NCBI GenBank assembly: GCA_948330435.1
Contig: CAOJBY010000021.1
Coordinates: 1 to 64,000 of the forward strand
Origin: an uncultured Lachnoclostridium sp.
Lineage (GTDB): Bacteria > Bacillota > Clostridia > Lachnospirales > Lachnospiraceae
Direction: 5' to 3'
Length of the DNA: 64,000 nucleotides
Shown: in pieces, positions 16,331 to 25,113 of the stretch
Position numbering within the stretch: position 1 is the stretch's first letter
Layout: each line of letters opens with the position of its first letter
The notes under the pieces: model-generated
Seen by the model: only the letters and a program-made list of their open reading frames with translations
Database searches by the model: none
Told to the model about the DNA's origin: nothing
Made by a program: the position numbers and the translations under genes

Positions 16331-16654
16331 TTAGAAAGAAACTGTAAGCAGCATCTTAAACTGCTCCTTTCCGTAGACCGCATGGGGAATGTCCTTGGGC
16401 ATAATCAGTGTTTCGCCCTCGGTGAGGATAAATACCTCTCCTCCCACGGTAAACCGTCCCTTTCCCTCCAGGACCGTAACCATGGCATCTCCTCCCGATG
16501 CGTGGGTTGAGATCTCCTCATCTTTATCAAAGGAGAAGATGGTAACGCTGACCAGTTCATTCTGCACCAGTGTCTTGCTGACTACCTGGCCCTCCTGATA
16601 GGCGACCTGCTCCTTTAGTTTGAGTGGCTTTTTCTTCTCAATATTTTTGTACAT
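16331..16654 (-). CDS. Small cupin-domain protein
   Basis: The 107-residue protein is a single cupin barrel. The metal-binding motif 1 region is degenerate (STHASGGDAMVTVLEG, with one His), and motif 2 reads MPKDIPHAVYG. Such small cupins bind metal or small ligands, and many have no known reaction. AAGGAG stands 7 bases before the ATG at 16654. It is transcribed alone between two palindromic elements (A downstream, B upstream). Confidence 0.85.
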   Translation of the reverse strand: MYKNIEKKKPLKLKEQVAYQEGQVVSKTLVQNELVSVTIFSFDKDEEISTHASGGDAMVTVLEGKGRFTVGGEVFILTEGETLIMPKDIPHAVYGKEQFKMLLTVSF

Positions 16655-16754
16655 GGCATACTCCTTTTTCTTTACTGTCACCGATTATGAAGCAATTATA
16701 CCGAACAGTCAATTCATTTTTATAAAAAGTTTTCGTTATACCGAAATCTTCGTT

Positions 16755-16908
16755 ACAGTTTAGGCGGACAACGACAGAGTGGGCGGGCAGGCTTTTCCAT
16801 ATCGGTGTTCGGACGGTTCATCGTACATGCCGTCTGCTTTGAACGAACATTACCATGGAATTTTTGAGAAAGGTATTCCTAATTTAAGGTAAACTCCGCC
16901 TAAACTGT
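16755..16908. repeat. Palindromic MITE-like element B
   Basis: The 154-bp segment is bounded by perfect 14-base inverted repeats ACAGTTTAGGCGGA (16755-16768) and its complement (16895-16908). The left arm shares about four fifths of a 47-base stretch with element A, including GTGTTCGGACG, CGTACAT and GTCTGCT. The right end overlaps the last codons of the MATE gene, whose TAG stop is part of the terminal repeat. Confidence 0.85.
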
Positions 16909-18225
16909 CACACCCCTCTTTCGATCTCTATGTAAGAAAAATACGGTAAGCCCAAAGGTCACACCCTCCGTCACCGGGGCAGCCATCCACACGCCGGTCA
17001 TCCCCAACAAGACCGGAAGTATGAAAATACAAGCTAATAACACTACCAGCCCTCTTGAAAGGGAGATAACCGCCGACTCAAAAGCCCTCCCTGTGGATGT
17101 AAAATAAAAAGAAGTAATGGCATTGATTCCCGCAAAGAAGAACGAGCTTGTAAATATCATCATGCCCGATTGTATCATCTGTTTAATCTCTTCATTCTTT
17201 ACAAAGATATTTCCATACCAACCGGAAGCCCCTCCCATTACCAGAAATACAAGAACGCCTGCACAAAATACATACCGGTTCGTCCGTCTCCGAAGCTCCG
17301 CCGCCAGATCGTATTCCCTGGCCCCAAAAGTGAAGCTCATAAGGGGACTCGCCCCCTGTCCAAAGCCCACTACAAACATACTGAATCCATAAGCCACATA
17401 ACCTGCAATGGTAAATGCCGTCACACCGTCCACGCCTGCTTTTCTCATAATTACAAAATTGTAAGCAAACATGGCAATCCCTGTTGACATTTCTCCGATA
17501 AATTCCGAGCTTCCATTTAACATTCCCCGCAGGAAAACTTTTCCGGAAAACCGAAACGCCCCCAGATGGTAAATCCCGGCTTTCTTAAGGAAGTAATAAA
17601 GGATCCAAAAAAGGGACGCCACCGCAGCCAAAAGAGATGCAAAGGCAATTCCCCCGGCTCCCCAGGAAAGACAGTCTGCAAACAGATAATCCAAAATAAT
17701 ATTCATCAGTGCATTCAACACCGTCACTTTCATGTAAAAGCCCGGATTGCCCTCTCCCCGAATAAACATTCCAAGGGATGAATTCACCACCATAACAGGC
17801 AGTTCCAGCAGCATAATCCGGTAGTATTCCTGAAAGTAACGAATTACCTGCTCATCCGCCTTTAAAAATGAAAGCATGGGAGAAAAGCAAAACAGCATCA
17901 AAAAACTAATAAGCATTGCCGCCCCAATGGTGGTCGCAATCGTCTGACGAAATATCCGGTTACTGGCTTCCCTCTCCCCGGCACCAAGGGCCATTCCCGC
18001 CATAGCTACGCCGCCTATGGAGATCATCAGCCCCACTCCCAGATACAGGTAGACAATAGGCAGCCCCAGATTGACCGCTGCGATTCCCTCTTTTCCAACA
18101 TAATTTCCCATAAAAAAGCCGTCCGCAATCGTAATCAATGCAGTTAACATCATAGAAATAATAGCCGGGACAGAAAAGTGAAAAATCATTTTGCCGGGAT
18201 TTTGTTTGATCTGTTCTAAATTCAT
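16900..18225 (-). CDS. MATE-family multidrug/toxin exporter
   Basis: The 441-residue, 12-helix membrane protein matches the MATE efflux family, exporting cationic drugs or metabolites with Na+ or H+ exchange. Typical features are PAIISMMLTALITIADGFFMGNYVG near the start, GEGNPGFYMKVTVLNALMNIILDYL in the middle and a symmetric second half. The start at 18225 puts AGGAG 6 bases upstream; an adjoining ATG at 18228 is possible. The stop codon and last residues (GVTV) lie inside the terminal repeat of element B, so the original C-terminus may have been altered. It is downstream of an AraC regulator that may control it. Confidence 0.92.
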   Translation of the reverse strand: MNLEQIKQNPGKMIFHFSVPAIISMMLTALITIADGFFMGNYVGKEGIAAVNLGLPIVYLYLGVGLMISIGGVAMAGMALGAGEREASNRIFRQTIATTIGAAMLISFLMLFCFSPMLSFLKADEQVIRYFQEYYRIMLLELPVMVVNSSLGMFIRGEGNPGFYMKVTVLNALMNIILDYLFADCLSWGAGGIAFASLLAAVASLFWILYYFLKKAGIYHLGAFRFSGKVFLRGMLNGSSEFIGEMSTGIAMFAYNFVIMRKAGVDGVTAFTIAGYVAYGFSMFVVGFGQGASPLMSFTFGAREYDLAAELRRRTNRYVFCAGVLVFLVMGGASGWYGNIFVKNEEIKQMIQSGMMIFTSSFFFAGINAITSFYFTSTGRAFESAVISLSRGLVVLLACIFILPVLLGMTGVWMAAPVTEGVTFGLTVFFLHRDRKRGVTV

Positions 18226-18270
18226 CATAAACTCCTTTCTTCTGTCATGAATAATCCATATACAAAACAA

Positions 18271-18332
18271 ATACCGCCATCTGATGGTAGTGCTGTCAGG
18301 AAATAAGACAGCCCCTCATCAAATGACGGTAT
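18271..18332. terminator. Nested inverted repeat between the AraC and MATE genes
   Basis: Outer arms ATACCG...CGGTAT plus TGATG/CATCA enclose an inner GCTGTC...GACAGC hairpin. On the minus strand it is followed by TTTGTTTTG, so it could terminate the AraC transcript. It could equally regulate the MATE gene. Confidence 0.55.
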
Positions 18333-18387
18333 TCATTATAGAAAGAAGCCAAATTATATACTTCTGAATTCTTGCCCTCTTCTCCCC

Positions 18388-19221
18388 CTATTTAATCGGA
18401 ATACAGATATCAAGCTCCATATACATGGTGTCAGCGTCCACCTTATGATACACATCAAACAGGCTTTTACTTGCATCCAGCTCATAGGATGTCTTCGGCA
18501 GCCATACGAGAAAAATCGTCTGATAGGCGGCATAGATACATTTTGCATGTCCTTTAAAATAATAGACAAGGCATCTTCCCCCCTGAATATCCACCGTATT
18601 TTCCAAAGGACAACCCTGCTCCACACTCATGCAGATATCGTAAAGGCAATTTTCGGAGGAAGTCACTGCCGGATCGTCATAGGTTCGCTCCAAAAGCCTG
18701 GTTTCCTCTGTCAAATAGTCCTGATATTTTTCCAGAAACGCATCCCAGGCCACCCCGATACCCTCGTAGCTGCCAAACCGCCTTTCATAAATCACATGAT
18801 AATCAGGAAGCTGCTCCACTGTAATTTTCCGATTGCATTCCTCAAAGCTCTCCGCCCGCCATTCCTCCCGGTGAAAGAAAGGATGCTTCATGGACGCATG
18901 GGAGATGCTTCTCCGAAAAGTCACAGGTGCTATCCTGTAGTGCTTGCGAAAGGCAGAGCTAAAGTTCGATGAACTATATCCATAATCTGCTCCGATCTCC
19001 GTAATCGGACGTTCCTGCTCCACTTTCAATCGAAAAGCACTCTGCTCCAGCCTTACCCGTTTGATAAACCCGTGAACGCTCTCTCCTGTCTGTGTCTTAA
19101 ACAACCTGCAAAAATAGTATTTGGAAAAATGACAATAATCCGCCACCTCTTCCAGTGTCACATCCTCAATATGCTGCAAAATATAGTCAATGGCACGATT
19201 GACACTCTCATTCGTAATCAT
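18388..19221 (-). CDS. AraC-family regulator with GyrI-like effector domain
   Basis: The 277-residue protein has an N-terminal double helix-turn-helix (LEEVADYCHFSKYYFCRLFKTQTGES ... ITEIGADYGYSSSNFSSAFRKHY). A C-terminal GyrI-like small-molecule-binding domain follows (LPDYHVIYERRFGSYEGIGVAWDAF ... YELDASKSLF). This is the Rob/BmrR-like design that senses hydrophobic drugs. It is followed by a MATE exporter on the same strand, which fits drug-induced efflux control. CAGGAGC stands 4-5 bases before the ATG. Confidence 0.92.
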   Translation of the reverse strand: MITNESVNRAIDYILQHIEDVTLEEVADYCHFSKYYFCRLFKTQTGESVHGFIKRVRLEQSAFRLKVEQERPITEIGADYGYSSSNFSSAFRKHYRIAPVTFRRSISHASMKHPFFHREEWRAESFEECNRKITVEQLPDYHVIYERRFGSYEGIGVAWDAFLEKYQDYLTEETRLLERTYDDPAVTSSENCLYDICMSVEQGCPLENTVDIQGGRCLVYYFKGHAKCIYAAYQTIFLVWLPKTSYELDASKSLFDVYHKVDADTMYMELDICIPIK

Positions 19222-19266
19222 AAAAGCTCCTGCTCTTCCGGATATACATCATTCATCATCCTTTTA

Positions 19267-20628
19267 TTATATCGTCATCGTTCCGTCTGCAAGATCTTTT
19301 GCTGCAAACGGGATAAAGTAGAATGGTATTGTGAGCAGCTTCTGCTCGGGGTTATAACCGTAATTATTTTTAGAAACCTTAATGGCATATTCAAATTTAT
19401 TGTGGTTTGAGAATTTTCCAAGGGAGTTCAGTGTTCCTCTGCCTTTCTTGACATCAATCGGATACAGTTTGTTATCTGATTCAATAATAAACTCTATCTC
19501 GGAAGCAACCCTGCCCCGCCAATAGAACAGCTTATGCCCTTTTGCAATCAATTCATTGGCAACAAAGTTTTCAAAAAATATGCCCGACAGGGTATTTTCT
19601 CTTTCACTTGATATAAACGAAGCCGCATTCATACCGCTTTGGTGTGAGAACATGCCAATATCACCGAGGAACAAGCGAAAGTTACTTTCGTTATCCGGCA
19701 TAAGGGGCATTGTGATATGTTCTTTCAGTTGGAAAGACTGATTCACAACGTGTGCCATAGTGAGCCATTGAATCGAGGTTGCAAAATCCCTTGTTTTGCC
19801 CTTTTCTTCGATAAGTCCGGGTGAAAAGTTTTTGGATTCCTTATTTAACTCCCTGTAAATGTTCTGGAAAAGAGCACGGGAACGCAATACGGCCTCCTGG
19901 CTTGCCTGATAAAGCTCCATATCCGCAAGATAGTTGTCGTACAAAGCCTTGAGAATTTCTCTTGCCTCAAGAAGATTGCCCTCCTCAATATAGGCATCCA
20001 CTACCTCGGGCATACCGCCTACAAGCAGATATCTATATACCTGCTCCATTGCCAGTTCGTGAATCTGCTTATCCAATGGTTGCTTGTTTTCATAAGCCTT
20101 TTTCATGGCGTTATAGAGCATCTCATTGCTGTTCATCAGAAATTCGTCAAAGGTCATGGGATAAATCGTTATTTGATTGATTTTTCCTACGGGGAAAAGA
20201 AACTTGCCATTATCCTTTGAACCTCTTTTATGTGTTTCTCTTTGAAGCTTAATTCGCACCATAGAACCGGTGGCAATAACCGGAATTTCTCTAAAATCCT
20301 GACAGAAATATTTAAGCGAAGAAATGATATTGGGACATTCCTGCACTTCATCAAAGATCAGCAGCGTCTTTTCATTTATTTGCTTTCCTTTACGCAAAGA
20401 GATATATTCCATGATTTTCGCTGCATCGGCTGTTTGGGAACAAAGCTTACAGATCTCATCTTCCTTTTTACAATCTACGTAGATGTAGTTGTTCTTATAA
20501 TAAGTTTCAGCAAAAATCTCCTGGACAAGATAGGTCTTGCCAACCTGCCTTGCACCCCAGACAATCAAAGGCTTTCTGCGTTTGTTATGATTCCAGTCTG
20601 TCAATTTATGCAATGCAATTCGTTCCAT
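19267..20628 (-). CDS. AAA-type ATPase with DUF4143 domain
   Basis: The 453-residue protein has a Walker A GARQVGKT at about residue 24 and a Walker B LLIFDEVQECP. A sensor-like ATGS and a C-terminal DUF4143 domain follow, ending with a PD-(D/E)XK-like strand set (EIEFIIESDNKLYPIDVKKG). The family is widespread and variable in gut bacteria; proposed roles include defence or DNA metabolism, none proven. Codon use is more AT-rich than in neighbours, consistent with acquisition. The start at 20628 has TGGAGG 8 bases upstream. A 14-bp palindrome lies just before it. Confidence 0.88.
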   Translation of the reverse strand: MERIALHKLTDWNHNKRRKPLIVWGARQVGKTYLVQEIFAETYYKNNYIYVDCKKEDEICKLCSQTADAAKIMEYISLRKGKQINEKTLLIFDEVQECPNIISSLKYFCQDFREIPVIATGSMVRIKLQRETHKRGSKDNGKFLFPVGKINQITIYPMTFDEFLMNSNEMLYNAMKKAYENKQPLDKQIHELAMEQVYRYLLVGGMPEVVDAYIEEGNLLEAREILKALYDNYLADMELYQASQEAVLRSRALFQNIYRELNKESKNFSPGLIEEKGKTRDFATSIQWLTMAHVVNQSFQLKEHITMPLMPDNESNFRLFLGDIGMFSHQSGMNAASFISSERENTLSGIFFENFVANELIAKGHKLFYWRGRVASEIEFIIESDNKLYPIDVKKGRGTLNSLGKFSNHNKFEYAIKVSKNNYGYNPEQKLLTIPFYFIPFAAKDLADGTMTI

Positions 20629-20647
20629 AGATGAACCTCCAGGGATG

Positions 20648-20661
20648 TGATACATGTATCA
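20648..20661. promoter_or_regulatory. Palindrome upstream of the DUF4143 ATPase
   Basis: TGATACATGTATCA is a perfect 14-bp inverted repeat 20 bases before the start codon, a plausible operator. Confidence 0.4.
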
Positions 20662-20789
20662 TGCCATAATATGCACCAATTTTCAAGTAAATTCGAAAGT
20701 TTTTTGCACCTTTTTCATTGTTTTTCTGATACTTATTTGCAGCTATAAGCGAATTTATCATTGATATCTTCCATCCCCCCCTAAAAGGC

Positions 20790-21767
20790 TTATATATTCT
20801 GAATATAAATCTGCTCCTCCCGAAGCAGGGGATACCTCACCGGCAGCCCGCCATCCAGGTTCTCCCGTTCCAGGTGCACCGCCGTAATCTGATGGTTCTC
20901 ATAGGCAGTATAGTAATAGATGCCCTTATCCGCATTGCAGCAGGAGGTATAGATCGTAATCTCATACTTTCCATCCTCCAGTTCACAGCATCCCCTCTGC
21001 TGATCCACGGAACCCAGGATGTGGAAGAACTGCCCCACGCTCTCATTTTCCAAATCCCCGGAAACTGAATTCATTTTCACAAAGGCTGCCCGCACAAAAC
21101 GGGACTGGGAAGACAGATCCCCCGGAAGTCCCAACGCACCCATACCCCGGCTGTAAATATGCAGGGGCAGCTTCCCGGCAAATTTGTTTTCCGGAGATTT
21201 TGGCGACAAATGCATATAATTATTCAGTTGAAACATCTGCTCCTCAAAGGGCGGATTGTTCGTCAGAACTCCCACCGGGTTATCGTAGATCCGAAGCCCC
21301 TCTTTCACGGACTCCAGTGTGACAGACTCCTCCCGATCCGCAAGAATCCAGTGAAGCTGTGCCACCGGGAGGTTTTCATTGAAAGGCGTATCCGTCAGAT
21401 TGATCTTCTCCAAAAGAAGTCTGGCTTCCTTAACGGTCACACATTTTCCCAAAATCCACGGAATCAGTTCATAGGTTGCCACATTATCCCTGCCCTCTGT
21501 CACTTTCCCATAGAAAGCATTTCCCACAAAGTTCAGTCCCGCCATGCAAAGGCCCTTTTCATTTACCGCTTCATAATACAGCGGATAATCCTCCTCCACA
21601 TGGGCCATGCCAATCATGGCATAATGCTTCTCAAGCTTTTCCATATGCTTGAAAGAAAAAATATAATTCCGGGGTGTGACAGTGATCTCCTCACCGTAGG
21701 AAAAATCATAATCCAGTGTTCGGCCAAAATAAAAATCCTTTGTTTTATAGGTTGCCGCTGTACACAT
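20790..21767 (-). CDS. bsh: Bile salt hydrolase / choloylglycine hydrolase (Ntn family)
   Basis: The 325-residue enzyme hydrolyses the amide bond of glycine- or taurine-conjugated bile acids. Met is followed directly by the catalytic Cys2 (MCTAATY), exposed after Met removal. Other signature residues are Arg in FGRTLDYDFSYG, Asp in that motif, Asn in NPVGVLTNNPPF and Arg in SSQSRFVRAAF. Penicillin V acylases share the fold, but length and motifs favour bile salt hydrolase. There is no signal peptide, so it is cytoplasmic. AAGGAG stands 8 bases before the ATG, and the start is 14 bases after the stop of a gene remnant. Confidence 0.92.
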   Translation of the reverse strand: MCTAATYKTKDFYFGRTLDYDFSYGEEITVTPRNYIFSFKHMEKLEKHYAMIGMAHVEEDYPLYYEAVNEKGLCMAGLNFVGNAFYGKVTEGRDNVATYELIPWILGKCVTVKEARLLLEKINLTDTPFNENLPVAQLHWILADREESVTLESVKEGLRIYDNPVGVLTNNPPFEEQMFQLNNYMHLSPKSPENKFAGKLPLHIYSRGMGALGLPGDLSSQSRFVRAAFVKMNSVSGDLENESVGQFFHILGSVDQQRGCCELEDGKYEITIYTSCCNADKGIYYYTAYENHQITAVHLERENLDGGLPVRYPLLREEQIYIQNI

Positions 21768-21781
21768 TTTGTCATCTCCTT

Positions 21782-21922
21782 TTAAGTTCCAACTCTATTA
21801 CTTTTTCCCTTCGGAAAAAATACGTCAATTCGAGGGGATTCTTTCTGATAGCTTAACCCAAAAGTCACAACAATATAAGCTTCCGGGTGCTTGTCAAAAA
21901 ACAAAAGAATATCCTGATTCAT
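21782..21922 (-). pseudogene. DUF5655-like gene remnant with internal deletion
   Basis: The 46-residue frame has a very good ribosome site (GGGAGGAG, 7 bases). It starts MNQDILLFFDKHPEA, the usual opening of a family of about 120 residues. It then jumps directly to YIVVTFGLSYQKESPRID, which normally lies some 55 residues later, and ends early. The natural reading is an in-frame internal deletion followed by loss of the C-terminal third. It sits immediately upstream of bsh and may still serve as a translated leader. The family is recalled from sequence motifs rather than a search. Confidence 0.6.
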
Positions 21923-21989
21923 TGCAAATCTCCTCCCACATATGATAAGATAAAAAGCAAACAAAAGAACTTAAAAAGGGAAACACTCT

Positions 21990-22820
21990 ATGATTCTTAC
22001 AATTACTGATGATTTTGACCTGCAAAAAATCGCTGACAGCGGCCAGTGCTTCCGTGTGAAAGCCTTTCCGGAGGGCACTTACCGATTTATCGCAGGCAGT
22101 CATATCCTTTATATTACATACCGTGAACAGAATACTTACGAGATAAGCTGCCAGGAAGCAGAATGGCAGAACTTCTGGCACTCTTATTTTGATCTGGACC
22201 GCAGTTACCTTAAGCTGCGTGAAACAATCCCGGCCACAGACATCTACATGAAAAAAGCAGCAGCAAGCGGAGCCGGTCTGCGTATACTGCGGCAGGAGCC
22301 ATGGGAAATGCTCATCACCTTTATTATATCCCAGCAAAAAACCATTCCATCCATCAAAAGTGCCGTTGAAAAGCTGGCGGATGCCTATGGCGATCCAGTG
22401 AAAACAGATTACGAAACCCTCCATCTGTTTCCATCTCCAAAGCAGATGTCTCGAGTAACTCCGGAAGAACTAAACCAGTTCCGTCTGGGCTATCGTACCT
22501 CCTATATTCTGGATGCCACCCAAAAAGTAAGCAGCGGTCTCATGGATTTGGATAAAATCTCTGCTTATGATGACATGCAGCTATTCACTGCCCTGAAATC
22601 CGTCCGTGGAGTCGGGGACAAGGTAGCGAATTGCATTGCACTTTTTTCCTACGGACGAACCTCACTGGCCCCCATTGATACCTGGATCAAAAAAGTGATT
22701 GAGAAAGAATACCAGGGAGCCTCCCCCTTTCCCGATTACGGCGAAACTGCCGGGATTATGCAGCAATACATGTTCTATTATGCACAAACACACAGGGAGA
22801 GCTACCCCTCACAACATTAG
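21990..22820 (+). CDS. 8-oxoguanine DNA glycosylase / AP lyase (OGG1-like)
   Basis: The 276-residue enzyme removes oxidised guanine from DNA. The N-terminal domain (residues 1-95) is the OGG-type domain (GQCFRVKAFPEG). The glycosylase fold has the catalytic Lys in ISQQKTIPSI, a helix-hairpin-helix LKSVRGVGDKVANCIALF and the catalytic Asp in PIDTWIKK. It overlaps the convergent DUF1848 gene by 4 bases. AAAGGG precedes the ATG at a slightly long distance. Confidence 0.9.
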   Translation: MILTITDDFDLQKIADSGQCFRVKAFPEGTYRFIAGSHILYITYREQNTYEISCQEAEWQNFWHSYFDLDRSYLKLRETIPATDIYMKKAAASGAGLRILRQEPWEMLITFIISQQKTIPSIKSAVEKLADAYGDPVKTDYETLHLFPSPKQMSRVTPEELNQFRLGYRTSYILDATQKVSSGLMDLDKISAYDDMQLFTALKSVRGVGDKVANCIALFSYGRTSLAPIDTWIKKVIEKEYQGASPFPDYGETAGIMQQYMFYYAQTHRESYPSQH

Positions 22821-23758
22821 GGTGCAAAAATACGCAACTGCCCCGTTTTCAGAGACTTAACTTTCCTTTCTGTCACAACATCCTCCGGCCCGATCCTCCC
22901 GCATAATAAAGGTGATTTGACATCATATCGTTCCGTGATGCTCTTTACTCTTTCACTGCTAAAATTAGCATAACAATACTTACATCCGTTTTTACAGGTA
23001 TTGTAGGTTCCAACCTCCACGCTCTCCAGGCAGCCGCACTCTTCCCTTTGATTTTTATCCTTACTCCCCTCTATTCCGCAACCGATCATCTTCTCAATCA
23101 GACCTTTATCAATGCAGCTCCCACGCCTTATCCCTGCTTTCTTAAGATCGATCCGTTCCGCACAGGCTTCTATGAGCATGTGGTTCTCTTCTGCAATCTC
23201 CGCCAGCTTTTCGGCAAAAATTCGCATCTCCTGATCCGCAGGCTGATAAAGCTTAAGACTTTCCATATTTCTTTTTATCTTTGCATACAGATCCACAAAG
23301 CTGATTACAACCCTGTCCGTATATCCCCTCAAATTCTCTGCAATCTCCCGAAATGCCTTTAAATGGTACGCTTGCGTATACCTATCATTAAACAGAATGG
23401 GATCATATCTCCAAACCACCCTGTCATGCCCAATCATATCAGAAAGCCTGCGAAAAACTTCAATCATATATTTCCGCTTATGAGGAATCCCCGGCTCAAT
23501 ATCCCTCCCATAGCCCGTCAAAGTAAACTGAAAATAATAGGAATAATCTCGCAGTTTATCCAATCCCAAGAGCATATTTTCCGGATTCTTCGTCCAAAAC
23601 ACAATGCAATCCACCACATCAGGAGACAAGTTAATTTTACTGATCTGATGCGAATTCATAGGATTCCTTACATACAAAAATCCCTCTTTTATACGATTAT
23701 AAAACCATTCTGCATAATAATTCGGTATATCCGTTCTTCTACTTACGCTTAATACCAT
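22817..23758 (-). CDS. DUF1848 family protein
   Basis: The 313-residue protein opens with the DUF1848 signature VLSVSRRTDIPNYYAEWF, continues with NPxNxHxISKINLSPDVVDCIVFWTKNP, and has a C-terminal Cys-rich cluster NTCKNGCKYCYANF. The cluster resembles an iron-sulfur site of radical-SAM-like enzymes, but the family's reaction is unknown. It is convergent with the glycosylase gene and overlaps it by 4 bases. Downstream of rpiB it is separated by only 7 bases from that gene's stop but lies on the same strand, so the sugar-operon transcript may run into it. Confidence 0.88.
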   Translation of the reverse strand: MVLSVSRRTDIPNYYAEWFYNRIKEGFLYVRNPMNSHQISKINLSPDVVDCIVFWTKNPENMLLGLDKLRDYSYYFQFTLTGYGRDIEPGIPHKRKYMIEVFRRLSDMIGHDRVVWRYDPILFNDRYTQAYHLKAFREIAENLRGYTDRVVISFVDLYAKIKRNMESLKLYQPADQEMRIFAEKLAEIAEENHMLIEACAERIDLKKAGIRRGSCIDKGLIEKMIGCGIEGSKDKNQREECGCLESVEVGTYNTCKNGCKYCYANFSSERVKSITERYDVKSPLLCGRIGPEDVVTERKVKSLKTGQLRIFAP

Positions 23759-23765
23759 CTTCCCC

Positions 23766-24215
23766 TCACACTTTCATAGACATATCCTCCAACTTCCGTA
23801 TCTGATCCACCTTAACCTGAGACGCACACCCAGGTACGAACTCCGAATCCAAAAATATCTTCAGCAGCATCTCTATAACCTTTGTCCCCTGCGTAAACGC
23901 CCCAAAACAAGCTACATTCGCATCATTACTCTTACGTGCCCGTTCCGCCGAATAGCAATCAGTCAGCAACGTTGCAATGACACCCTTTACCTTATTGGCC
24001 GCTATGGACATTCCAAGACCCGTTCCGCAGATCAAAACCCCTCTGTCACAGGTTCCGTCCGTCACCGCCTTGCCCACTTCATATGCCGTATTGGCATAGA
24101 GGGGATCATCGCTTCCCATGTCCATCACTTCATATCCCCACTGCTTTAATGCAGTCATTACGTCCTCTTTACATGCCACCGCATTGGGATCACAGCCTAC
24201 TGCAACTCGGTACAT
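23766..24215 (-). CDS. rpiB: RpiB/LacAB-family sugar-phosphate isomerase
   Basis: The 149-residue enzyme belongs to the RpiB/LacA/LacB family. It has MYRVAVGCDPNAVACKEDV at the start and the active-site loop RGVLICGTGLGMSIAANKVKG with the catalytic Cys. RpiB interconverts ribose-5-P and ribulose-5-P, while relatives act on allose-6-P, galactose-6-P or erythrulose phosphates, so the substrate here is open. It is the last gene of the sugar operon. ATG follows GGAGAG by 6 bases. Confidence 0.88.
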   Translation of the reverse strand: MYRVAVGCDPNAVACKEDVMTALKQWGYEVMDMGSDDPLYANTAYEVGKAVTDGTCDRGVLICGTGLGMSIAANKVKGVIATLLTDCYSAERARKSNDANVACFGAFTQGTKVIEMLLKIFLDSEFVPGCASQVKVDQIRKLEDMSMKV

Positions 24216-24241
24216 GCTCCATCTCTCCTTTCCGAGATGTG

Positions 24242-25087
24242 CTATTTATTCATATCTGACGACGCCATGGTGTTTTGAAGCATGGTCTCATAATCCAGAG
24301 GTCCTCTGGCGATCACTCCCAGGTAAAACATTTCTATAATAGCCAGTTCCGCCGCCCGTTTTGCCACACTGTCTCTTCCAATGGTCATATCCACTACGGA
24401 AATGAAAATGTTGATATCCGAACACTTTGTCAAGGGCACGTTTCCCGTCTGTGTAATAGAAATGGTTAAAGCCCCTTTTTCGTGAGCCAGACGGGTCGCC
24501 TTTACCACATTCATCGAACGTCCGCTGCTGGATATTGCTATTACCACGTCTTCTTTTGTCAAACGCATTGCCGTCTCATATTGAAAAATCACATCTGTAT
24601 AAACATAAGTTGGAATTCCTACGCGATTAAACTTAAAGCTTGCCAGCTGACAATTGGCCTGGGCATCTCCTGTGGCAAAGAAGTAGACTGCTCTTGCACC
24701 GATAATTGCTTCCAGTGCCCGATCATAATCCTCTGTGAAAAAAGTCCGGGTATTGCTCAAAGATCGGTTAATGCCCTGAACTACCTTATCAAAAATATCC
24801 ACCAGAGAGTCAGAAGAAGTAACCGGTTTTGGATTATGCTCATGCTCCTCCTCTGCCCCAATCTCTGATTTTGCAAAATCCTGCTTTAATTGAACAAAGG
24901 AATGATATCCCAATCTTTTGCAAAATCTGCTTATGGTTGCCTCACTTGCTTTTGATTCCTCGGAAAGCATTGCAATTGTCATATCCGAGATTTGTTCCGA
25001 ATGTGACAGCATATATTTTGCCACGATCTTTTCTGCTCTGGGCAGTGACGGAATCAAAAACTGCAGCTTTATTTTAATCTCATTCAT
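24242..25087 (-). CDS. RpiR/MurR-family transcriptional regulator
   Basis: The 281-residue protein has an N-terminal HTH_6 domain (MLSEESKASEATISRFCKRLGYHSFVQLKQDF) and a C-terminal SIS sugar-phosphate-binding domain (VYFFATGDAQANCQLASFKF ... VIAISSSGRSMNVV). It probably represses or activates the surrounding sugar operon by sensing a phosphorylated intermediate. It lies between the FGGY kinase and rpiB on the same strand. Confidence 0.92.
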   Translation of the reverse strand: MNEIKIKLQFLIPSLPRAEKIVAKYMLSHSEQISDMTIAMLSEESKASEATISRFCKRLGYHSFVQLKQDFAKSEIGAEEEHEHNPKPVTSSDSLVDIFDKVVQGINRSLSNTRTFFTEDYDRALEAIIGARAVYFFATGDAQANCQLASFKFNRVGIPTYVYTDVIFQYETAMRLTKEDVVIAISSSGRSMNVVKATRLAHEKGALTISITQTGNVPLTKCSDINIFISVVDMTIGRDSVAKRAAELAIIEMFYLGVIARGPLDYETMLQNTMASSDMNK

Positions 25088-25113
25088 TTGTATTACACCA
25101 TCCCCTTAAATTT

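Noticed and set aside
21894..22424. Minus-strand frame of 176 residues over the glycosylase gene
   Set aside because: Antisense to a gene with complete catalytic motifs; no recognisable domain.
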